DNA from: an uncultured Planctomycetales bacterium
GTDB taxonomy: Bacteria > Planctomycetota > Planctomycetia > Pirellulales > Thermoguttaceae
Direction: 5' to 3'
Length of the DNA stretch: 16,528 nucleotides
Assembly: GCA_937889015.1 (NCBI GenBank)
Contig: CALARR010000379.1
Location: 1 to 16,528 of the forward strand
The notes under the pieces are model-generated. The model saw only the letters and a program-made list of their open reading frames with translations. It was not told the origin of the DNA and did no database searches. The translations under genes were made by a program, and so were the position numbers. This document shows positions 7,291 to 13,367 of the stretch, piece by piece; positions within the stretch are counted from its first letter, which is position 1, and every line of letters starts with the position of its first letter.

Positions 7291-7494
7291 AGCACGTATG
7301 GTCTTTGTGGCCAGGGGATCGGCAGGGCCACCGAGAGGAGCCTGGCTACGCTTCAGCATGCGGCTCCCACCGGGCAAAAACAAGGCCATTTCGTATCCAA
7401 GGCTTGCCGTTTCGTGTCCCCTGCCGCCAAGGCCCGGCTTCGAGGCGTGGCGCGTGATCCCGGCCGGCCCGATCACGAGTCATTTGTCAGCGGA
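7200..7494. repeat. ~295-bp dispersed direct repeat, left copy
   Basis: Aligns by eye with 12961-13254 at roughly 85-90% identity with one net 1-bp indel. Shared blocks include CTTCTCTTCGGCAGCGCACG, GGCAATTCGCAGCAGCACTC, GTATGGTCTTTGTGGCCAGG and TTTCGTGTCCCCTGCCGCCA. It spans an upstream region and about 30 signal-peptide codons (minus strand). Homology stops sharply near 7200, inside the coding region. Confidence 0.9.
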
Positions 7495-7605
7495 CGGTAA
7501 GCCTGCGAGGGCGAAACCTGAGGTGGCCGTGGGGCCCGACTGTTCAGGGACGCGAGATCCAGAGGAGGGGACAGCACAGTGGCCTGGCACAGTGCCTCCG
7601 AATGA

Positions 7606-8412
7606 TCAGTAGTTCACGATCAGCAGTTCGGCGGTATCGCGATTCTTCGAGTTCAGGTTGATTTCTCTGCGGCCGTTTACGGGGATCATTCTATACCCTT
7701 TGAACAACGCCCGTACAAAAGGAGTCTCGCTATTGCTGACAGCCCACCGGACTCCTCGGTGATCGAGTTCCCTACACACGGCGGCCAATCGGACATGATC
7801 CTTCTCTCGAAACTGGAATCTCGTGTACCGATTGAAGTCGGAGTAGCCGCCCAGTCTGTAATATGGCGGATCGAAGTATATGAAGTCTCTTGCGGTGGCT
7901 TCGGCGACCCCCAACTCGAAATCGCAGCACCTAATTGAAACGTGTGCGAAAGCCATTGCTACCGCCCCGAGATTTTCGGGGTCGTAGTAACGACGGTTGT
8001 ACGCCCCATACGGGACATTGAACTGGTTGTGGCGGTTGACCCGGTAGAGTCCCCTGAAGCAAGTCTTGTTCAGGTAGATGAGGTGAGCGGCTCGGTGGTG
8101 CAGGTCGAGGTCATCGGGACGAACACCACGGATTCGCATGTACTCCTCTTTGGTATTCTTGAGGCGATCCAGGATCTTCGCCACCCGTTTCCAGTCGTCC
8201 CGGATAGCGGCATACGTGTCGATCAGCCATTCGTTCAGATCGGCGACGACAGCTTTGCGGGGCCGAAGCGTCAGCAATACGCTCCCCCCACCAATGAATG
8301 GCTCGTAGTAGACGGCAAACTCCTCGGAAAACTGACCGACGAGGAAATCGGCCAGAGCCTGCTTGCCACCCGCCCACTTCAAGATCGGCTTCAATACTGC
8401 GTTGACTTCCAT
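7606..8412 (-). CDS. D12-class DNA N6-adenine methyltransferase of an RM system
   Basis: 268 residues from ATG 8412. Diagnostic D12 (alpha-class, Dam/DpnM-like) motifs appear in order: 'PILKWAGGK' (residues 9-17), AdoMet motif 'YYEPFIGGG' (35-43), 'NKTCFRGLYRVN' and 'NQFNVPYG' (115-136), and catalytic DPPY (181-184), with 'WAVSNSETPFV' later. It methylates adenine N6 in a short target; relatives act on GATC, GATATC or GGATG, so the site cannot be inferred. A TTG at 8418 would add two residues. ATG 8412 is preferred: no Shine-Dalgarno precedes it and the predicted transcript starts at its A, suggesting a leaderless mRNA. It is divergent from the C regulator gene. About 70% G or C at third positions in a 55-codon sample, lower than host-like genes nearby. 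Confidence 0.92.
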   Translation of the reverse strand: MEVNAVLKPILKWAGGKQALADFLVGQFSEEFAVYYEPFIGGGSVLLTLRPRKAVVADLNEWLIDTYAAIRDDWKRVAKILDRLKNTKEEYMRIRGVRPDDLDLHHRAAHLIYLNKTCFRGLYRVNRHNQFNVPYGAYNRRYYDPENLGAVAMAFAHVSIRCCDFELGVAEATARDFIYFDPPYYRLGGYSDFNRYTRFQFREKDHVRLAAVCRELDHRGVRWAVSNSETPFVRALFKGYRMIPVNGRREINLNSKNRDTAELLIVNY

Positions 8413-8418
8413 GCTCAA

Positions 8419-8446
8419 ATGATACTCATAGTCTGTAGACTGTCAA
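8419..8446 (-). promoter_or_regulatory. Promoter of the D12 methylase gene
   Basis: Minus strand: TTGACA (8446-8441, perfect consensus), 16-nt spacer, TATCAT (8424-8419, five of six). The discriminator is 6 nt, placing the start of transcription on the A of the ATG at 8412. The core of the C-box lies in the spacer and covers the -35, so C-protein binding should shut it off. Confidence 0.7.
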
Positions 8447-8448
8447 GT
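8423..8448. promoter_or_regulatory. C-box operator for the RM controller protein
   Basis: Reads tACTcatAGTC - TGTA - GACTgtcAAGT. This follows the known C-box plan of two GACT-N3-AGTC half-operators separated by 4 bp; the central AGTC-TGTA-GACT is a symmetric pair. The left half matches at seven of eight symmetric bases, the right half is weaker. It lies in the 59-bp spacer between the D12 methylase and the C gene, as expected for a site serving both. Confidence 0.7.
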
Positions 8449-8465
8449 AGCATTCTGTTTATCTC
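8436..8465 (+). promoter_or_regulatory. Candidate promoter of the C-methylase-endonuclease operon
   Basis: Plus strand: TAGACT (8436-8441, four of six to -35 consensus) and TATCTC (8460-8465) with an 18-nt spacer, six bases before the C-gene ATG. It is weak and its -35 sits inside the C-box, as in C-activated promoters; a leaderless C mRNA is suggested by spacing. Confidence 0.4.
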
Positions 8466-8471
8466 ATACGC

Positions 8472-8708
8472 ATGCAACCCAAGAACGACCAATGCCTTGC
8501 CTTCGGCAGAGCGGTACGTAAATTTCGCACGGCGAAGGGCCTTTCGCAAGAGCTTCTGGCGGACAACGCCCGAATCCACCGCACCTACATCGGCGGAATC
8601 GAACGCGGGGAAAGAAATCCCACGCTGACAATGATCTTCCGGCTGGCGGCGGCTCTCGATGTGGCCGTTCACCGTCTGTTGGAGCAGGCAGAAGAAGGGG
8701 ACGCGTGA
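8472..8708 (+). CDS. RM controller (C) protein, XRE-type HTH regulator
   Basis: 78 residues, the normal size of C proteins such as C.AhdI or C.Esp1396I. A single helix-turn-helix domain fills the protein: 'FGRAVRKFRTAKGLSQELLA', then recognition-helix region 'RIHRTYIGGIERGERNPTL' and 'RLAAALDVAVHRLLEQAEE' for dimerisation. The RTYI-x-x-IERGERNPT signature is typical of C proteins. These bind C-boxes to activate their own operon at low dose and repress it at high dose, delaying the endonuclease until methylation is established. The C-box at 8423-8448 is directly upstream. No Shine-Dalgarno precedes ATG 8472, in line with leaderless C mRNAs. It is first in an operon with the second methylase and the endonuclease. 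Confidence 0.85.
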   Translation: MQPKNDQCLAFGRAVRKFRTAKGLSQELLADNARIHRTYIGGIERGERNPTLTMIFRLAAALDVAVHRLLEQAEEGDA

Positions 8709-8818
8709 ACCACCGCCCACGCCTTCGGAGTCGTCTCCCGCGCCTCTGGATCAAGACGTTGTTGGTGACGCGACCGAGTGCGTAACCGGACAGGATAGCA
8801 TGGAAGGACGTGTCACTC

Positions 8819-9631
8819 GTGCCAACGCACACGATCTACGTGATGGACAACAAGGAGTTGACTCGGCTTTCGTCCGACAGCGTTCACCTCACGGTCACGA
8901 GCCCGCCGTATGTCACAACGGAGTTCAAACGCGGGCAGGAGTTTGACTACGATGGGTTTCTCGCACATTTCGCCGAAGTGTGTCGAGAGTTATTCCGGGT
9001 GACAGTCGCCGGAGGTCGCTTCGCCCTGAACATCGCCGACATCGTGACCAAGTACAGGTACTCGGATGACAAGACAATATCCCGTGTGCCTCTTGGGAGC
9101 GACACGTTCCAGATTGCCCAGCAGGCCGGATTCCGTTTGCTGGAACGTTTCATCTGGGACAAGGGATTCACACGGAACTTCGGCGGTCCATTGTTGGGAA
9201 GTTATCCATACCCGATGAGCATCTTCAACAACAACTACTTCGAGTACATCTTCGTCCTGCACAAGCCGGGGAAGCGAAAAGTCAAGCATGCTGTTCGAGA
9301 GGCGAGTCGCTTGTCACTGGACGAATGGAGGGAATGGGTGCAGCAGTGGTGGAGGATTGAGAGCATCTCGGAGAAGTTCAACTGTCACGGAGCGATCTTT
9401 CCGCTTGAGATCCCGATACGCTTGATCCGCATGTACTCTTATGTCGGCGACACCATCCTCGATCCGTACATGGGAACAGGGGCGACGATGCTGGCGGCGG
9501 ATCGCTATGGTCGCAACAGCATTGGCTTTGAGAGCGACCCGAAGTGTGAGTATATGATCAAGCGTAGGATCGAGTTCGAGCTGCGTCCGCTCATCGAGAA
9601 AGTGCCGGAATACACCCTGATCAAGGACTAG
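8819..9631 (+). CDS. Second DNA methyltransferase (SPPY type, N4-cytosine or N6-adenine)
   Basis: 270 residues from GTG 8819, chosen because GGAAGGA (8802-8808) lies 10 nt upstream; a GTG at 8810 is too close to it. Catalytic motif IV is in 'VTVTSPPYVT-like' sequence (SPPY at 28-31) and AdoMet motif I follows near the C-terminus as DPYMGTGAT (215-223). Motif IV before motif I marks the beta class. SPPY is most common in N4-cytosine enzymes, but some such proteins methylate adenine (for example the DpnA type). With the D12 enzyme it probably protects the other strand of an asymmetric site, or single-stranded or hemimethylated DNA as in DpnII-like systems. The endonuclease ATG follows 5 bp after the stop. 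Third-position G+C is about 73% in a 66-codon sample. Confidence 0.88.
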   Translation: MPTHTIYVMDNKELTRLSSDSVHLTVTSPPYVTTEFKRGQEFDYDGFLAHFAEVCRELFRVTVAGGRFALNIADIVTKYRYSDDKTISRVPLGSDTFQIAQQAGFRLLERFIWDKGFTRNFGGPLLGSYPYPMSIFNNNYFEYIFVLHKPGKRKVKHAVREASRLSLDEWREWVQQWWRIESISEKFNCHGAIFPLEIPIRLIRMYSYVGDTILDPYMGTGATMLAADRYGRNSIGFESDPKCEYMIKRRIEFELRPLIEKVPEYTLIKD

Positions 9632-9636
9632 AGCAT

Positions 9637-10428
9637 ATGATCATTGACGCTCATTGGAGACGCCTGGGATGGCGACATGCTGTATGGGATCTTGTTCGAT
9701 ACTACTGCTCGCTGCGTGGGAAAGAACAGCAACAATGGCTCGATGAGCTTGCCGATACCAAGCAGATGAAGGTGGGCTCTTCGGAGCATCTCCCCATCAA
9801 CGCCGCTGAAATTCAGACGCTGCTTGATTACCTCACAACGCGTGACAAGCAGATCAAGCTCGCGATGGCACGGCTTCGGACAGAGGAGGAAGCCGTTGCC
9901 TTCTGTCAGAAGAACAAGGTATTGGTTGGGACAACGGCCACACAAAATGCAGAGCACCACCAATCCCCCAAAGCCCTCGTTGACGCACTGACGTTCATCG
10001 CCGAGAAGGTGTGCGCCAAGAAGGGCGTCACCGTCGAGCCGAATCCTCAGCGACGTTGCGTCTGGTGTGCGAAGAACGGGCTTCACGTTACCGCGCGGAA
10101 CCTCGATGGGGCGATTCCCTCTCTCGCAAACCCCACCGTCATTTGGGAGGTCAAAGAGTATTGGGGGAAGACGAAAGGCGGCAGCAAGATGAGTGACGCC
10201 GTTTACGAATGCAATCTCGTTGGGCGCGAGCTTCGCGAGTTCGAGGAGCGGACGGGAATCAGCGTTGTTCACGCGGTGTTCATCGACGGAAAGGAACAAT
10301 GGGCCGTGCGCAAGAGCGACTTGGCAAGGTTCATCGATCTTTCCTACCAAGGAATCATCGATTATCTCTTCGTCGGCAAAGAGGTTGAAGTCGAGTGGAA
10401 GAAGACGCTGCTCACGCTCTTGGCGTAA
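9637..10428 (+). CDS. Candidate type II restriction endonuclease, PD-(D/E)xK fold
   Basis: 263 residues. I do not recognise the exact family. A nuclease call rests on a plausible active site, 'NLDGA' (Asp157) followed 14 residues later by 'IWEVKEYW' (Glu171-x-Lys173), then 'GGSKMSDAVYEC', a Gly/Ser/Lys-rich turn and helix as in many PD-(D/E)xK enzymes, and then 'VVHAVFIDGKEQWAV', a strand pair. It also rests on position: directly after a methylase and under a C protein. The N-terminal 150 residues are mostly helical and may recognise DNA. ATG 9637 has AAGGA (9623-9627) 9 nt upstream, inside the end of the methylase gene, so expression is coupled. Cleavage site and cut pattern unknown. Confidence 0.75.
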   Translation: MIIDAHWRRLGWRHAVWDLVRYYCSLRGKEQQQWLDELADTKQMKVGSSEHLPINAAEIQTLLDYLTTRDKQIKLAMARLRTEEEAVAFCQKNKVLVGTTATQNAEHHQSPKALVDALTFIAEKVCAKKGVTVEPNPQRRCVWCAKNGLHVTARNLDGAIPSLANPTVIWEVKEYWGKTKGGSKMSDAVYECNLVGRELREFEERTGISVVHAVFIDGKEQWAVRKSDLARFIDLSYQGIIDYLFVGKEVEVEWKKTLLTLLA

Positions 10429-10468
10429 CAGGTAGCCTCTGCAGAGGGCCGCATACAAGCTGAACGGC

Positions 10469-10484
10469 GAATACGCCGGTATTC
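10469..10484 (+). terminator. Inverted repeat after the endonuclease gene
   Basis: GAATAC - GCCG - GTATTC, a perfect 6-bp stem with a 4-nt loop, about 40 bp after the endonuclease stop. It is followed by CTTACG without a T-run; a weak 3'-end hairpin at best. Confidence 0.3.
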
Positions 10485-10588
10485 CTTACGGTCGGCGTCC
10501 TGTCCCAATGGCTTGGGGTGGAACAAGCAGGATTTCGGGGGCTGCGAGTGCCCAGTCCGTCTCTTCTGCTGGGTCCTGCACCGCGAAT

Positions 10589-10669
10589 GAACCGAGGGCG
10601 ACCATCGGGAGCCCGGTTTCCCGAGACAGAACGCTGTGAAGTGTTGCACAATCAACAACGGAATCAATA
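10589..10669. repeat. 81-bp dispersed repeat, copy B
   Basis: About 93% identical to copy A at 4250-4329. It starts on the TGA stop codon of the FAD oxidoreductase (minus strand) and runs downstream as its 3' region. It contains TCGGGA (10605-10610) and TCCCGA (10619-10624), an inverted repeat about 40 nt past the stop that is conserved in copy A except for one base on each arm. Confidence 0.85.
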
Positions 10670-13051
10670 GTCCACCGGCACCACTTGCACGCAGTCGGCG
10701 TGGATCAGCCCCTCGGCCGCTGCCGCAGAGAGGGTCACCGAGGCCGGCACGTCGGGCCGGAAGGTCCAGCACCCCAGCCGGTGGAAGCCCTGGGGCAGTT
10801 CCAGCCTGGCCTGCTGATCGAGCGTCAATCGCTGTTCCCCTTCCACCGCGCCGGCAACGGTCACGGGCACATTTCGGGCCCGATTCTCGTAGGGAATGTA
10901 CGAAAGGCGAACCTCGTACCGGCCCGCCTTGGGCACGCGAAAGTCGTAGCGGATGCTCGCCGGCGTTCCACCCCACGCGCGCAGGTAGCAATCGCCCACG
11001 TAGCCCGGCAGATTCTCCGACGCCCACCAATAGCCCGACGCCACGGCCGTCACGTCGTCGACCACGATCCCGTCCAGGCTCTTCACCGGCACATGTTCTT
11101 CCTTCCGGTTCGTGGCCACCCGGCGGATGGCCGGCTGTTGTCCGCCGTGCCGTTCCTGACGCGGGGCGATCTTCTCATCGACCGCCAGCGGCGATTCCAG
11201 CGACAAGCGGCGCAGGTTGTGCGGCTGGCGCAGAAGCTCGGCCAGTTCGTCCCAATGGCGCTGGTAGACGCCGCGCGGATTGGCCTCGTGTACCTTCGCC
11301 ACATAGGCCGCCTTGCCCACCACTTCGCCCATCATGCCGCAGTTGCGCATCACGCGCACCGTGCCCAGGGCCTCGTGCGTCACCGAAATGCAGCGCCCGG
11401 CCATGAACAGATTGGGCACGTTGCGCGAGTAGAGGCACCGGTAGGGAATCAGGTATCCGTGCACGCGGTCCTTCAGCGGATGAACCTCGCAGCGCGAGAT
11501 GAACGGATTGTCGGGACACTGCTGCTCGTGCGACGTGCTGGGAAAGTGCAGATCGATGCCAAAGACCGTGGGCACGCAGCCGTCGGGGAAGCTACGCCAC
11601 GCAAGGATGTCGTCGCGCGTCAGGATCACATCCCCTTCCAGCCGGCGCGACTCGCGCGTTCCGCCCACCGGGCTCACCCAACGCAGCACGGCGTCGGCGT
11701 TTTCGGGCTGGCTGCGGATCGCGGAGAACGCCCCGTACACCGCGCGCAGGTTCCAGTCGCGCGTGAACTCGAGTTCCTCGAACGGGGCCCGGTCAAAACC
11801 GCTTTCCCAATACCATTCGCCTTTCCAGAAGGTCTCGCCCTCCAGCAGCGATCGCGAAACGCGCGTGCGCGGGAAGTCGCGGTCCTGTTGGATGGCCAGC
11901 GCCCAGGGCGTGGCCGGCCACGGCTGCGGCGTCGACGCGTGCTGCCAGATCCACAGGTTGCTCGTGCCCATGCGCCCCTTCTCGGTGATCTGGAAGGCGG
12001 CGCCGGCGAACTGGCCCAGGTGGCCGTGCCCCGTGCAGTCGGCGAACAGCAGCCCCCGGAATCGCCGTTCCGCGCCCGTGCGGCAGTCCAAGGCCGACAC
12101 GCTGCGAATCGCACGCGTGTCGGGATCGCAATCGGCGGCGAACACATAATGGTTGAGGAACAGGGCGATGTTGGGCTCGCCGCGCACGATCTTTTCCTTC
12201 CAAGCGTCGCCAAAGTGCTCGGCCGCGGCCGGCGAGTCCGGCGCCCGATCGGCGAACTCCTCGGTGATCTCGCCCACGTGCGCGAACGCGCCGCGCATCG
12301 TGCCGCCATCCGACCACACGCGCACCTCGGAAGACCCGTTGCCCCCCAACATCGGGCGGTCCTGAAGCAACGCCACGTGCAATCCCTGGCGCGCCGCCGA
12401 AATGGCTGCCGCTATGCCCGCGTAACCGCCCCCCGCGACCACCAGGTCGTATTGCCCGGCATCCACCGGTTCGGCGCGCAGGCCCAGGATTCGGCGGCGA
12501 AACGCGCGCAGTTCCGGGTCGCGATCGGGCGGTGTCAGCGTCGTGTCGGTGGTGAAAAGCAGGGCGTCGCAACGGCCGTCGAACCCGGCAAGGTCCTGCA
12601 ACTCCAGTTGTAGAGGGCCGGCCGGCAGCACGACCGATTCCCCCTCCTGCCAGTGCCATTTCGCGCCGCGCGTACCGAACTCCTCCGGCAAGGGCTTGCC
12701 GTTCAGCGCCACCCGAAAACGCCCCGGTGCTCCGGCCGCCTGCCAGGGCGCCACCCAATCCTTGGTCCGCACCAGCACGCGCCATCGTCCGGCCTGGGGC
12801 AGGTGGACCGTGGTCCGCGCCGGGGCCACCGGTTTTCCCAATCCGTGCGCCATCAGGTACGGCGACCCGATCTCCGGCAGAAACGTGAACTGGCTGTCGG
12901 TGATCCAACCGCCGGGCTCGGCAAACGCCTCCGCCTCAACGAGCACCGTCGCGACCGCCGCCGGCTTCTCTTCGGCAGCGCACGCAAGTGCACCCAGACA
13001 GGCCGCCACCAAGGCGGCCGAGGACAGGAGGCAATTCGCAGCAGCACTCAT
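10664..13051 (-). CDS. Secreted FAD-dependent oxidoreductase with carbohydrate-binding-like N- and C-terminal domains
   Basis: 795 residues from ATG 13051. Residues 1-31 are a signal peptide ending near 'LACAAEEK'. Residues ~35-170 form a beta-rich, CBM-like domain ('EAEAFAEPGGW', 'LPQAGRWRVLVRTKDW', 'LPAGPLQLELQDL'). The FAD_oxidored domain opens with the dinucleotide motif 'DLVVAGGGYAGIAAA' (GGGYAG at ~207-212), then 'MLGGNGSSEVRVW' and a C-terminal 'FMAGRCISVTHEALGTVRVM'. The last ~140 residues resemble golvesin-like binding modules ('YDFRVPKAGRYEVRLSYIPY'). Such proteins are abundant in Planctomycetota; the substrate, probably a sugar or aglycone, is unknown. No Shine-Dalgarno precedes ATG 13051; an in-frame TTG at 13096 would add 15 residues including Lys and Arg, and the two repeat copies differ mostly synonymously there, so the longer form is possible. 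Its 5' end is a repeat shared with 7200-7494, its 3' end with 4250-4329. Confidence 0.85.
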   Translation of the reverse strand: MSAAANCLLSSAALVAACLGALACAAEEKPAAVATVLVEAEAFAEPGGWITDSQFTFLPEIGSPYLMAHGLGKPVAPARTTVHLPQAGRWRVLVRTKDWVAPWQAAGAPGRFRVALNGKPLPEEFGTRGAKWHWQEGESVVLPAGPLQLELQDLAGFDGRCDALLFTTDTTLTPPDRDPELRAFRRRILGLRAEPVDAGQYDLVVAGGGYAGIAAAISAARQGLHVALLQDRPMLGGNGSSEVRVWSDGGTMRGAFAHVGEITEEFADRAPDSPAAAEHFGDAWKEKIVRGEPNIALFLNHYVFAADCDPDTRAIRSVSALDCRTGAERRFRGLLFADCTGHGHLGQFAGAAFQITEKGRMGTSNLWIWQHASTPQPWPATPWALAIQQDRDFPRTRVSRSLLEGETFWKGEWYWESGFDRAPFEELEFTRDWNLRAVYGAFSAIRSQPENADAVLRWVSPVGGTRESRRLEGDVILTRDDILAWRSFPDGCVPTVFGIDLHFPSTSHEQQCPDNPFISRCEVHPLKDRVHGYLIPYRCLYSRNVPNLFMAGRCISVTHEALGTVRVMRNCGMMGEVVGKAAYVAKVHEANPRGVYQRHWDELAELLRQPHNLRRLSLESPLAVDEKIAPRQERHGGQQPAIRRVATNRKEEHVPVKSLDGIVVDDVTAVASGYWWASENLPGYVGDCYLRAWGGTPASIRYDFRVPKAGRYEVRLSYIPYENRARNVPVTVAGAVEGEQRLTLDQQARLELPQGFHRLGCWTFRPDVPASVTLSAAAAEGLIHADCVQVVPVDY

Positions 13052-13254
13052 AGCGCGTATGGTCTTTGTGGCCAGGGGATCAGCAGGGTCGCCCAAAGGA
13101 CCCTGTCAGGCTTCAGCATGCGGCTCCGACCGCGAAAAAACAAGGCCATTTCGTATCCAAGGCTTGCCGTTTCGTGTCCCCTGCCGCCAAGGCCCGGCTT
13201 CGAGGCGTGACGCGTGATCCCGGCAGGGCCGAACACGAATCATTCGTCAGCGGA
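12961..13254. repeat. ~295-bp dispersed direct repeat, right copy
   Basis: Partner of 7200-7494, offset 5.76 kb, same orientation. Here it is in its natural place, the upstream region plus the signal-peptide codons of the FAD oxidoreductase. A 1-bp difference near 13100 shifts the frame of the upstream codons between the two copies. Confidence 0.9.
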
Positions 13255-13367
13255 GCGACGAACCACTCAGTCTGCCGACGAAGAGACCGCCGCGATCCAG
13301 GCCATACAACAGAACAGGACGAGCCAGAACACCCAAGGGGGAGCAGTGTCGCTGCTCGGCTGAACGG

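Noticed and set aside
7587..7596. GGCACAGTGCC hairpin near the end of the D12 methylase as its terminator
   Set aside because: A 4-bp stem with a 3-nt loop and no T-run is too weak.
10436..10447. CCTCTGCAGAGG palindrome just after the endonuclease stop as a terminator or recognition site
   Set aside because: A 12-bp palindrome without a loop cannot fold as a hairpin terminator, and nothing else supports a function.
10685..12613. 642-codon plus-strand open frame over the FAD oxidoreductase
   Set aside because: Antisense shadow; the predicted product is rich in His, Arg and Ala with no domain, while the minus strand has a clear FAD motif.
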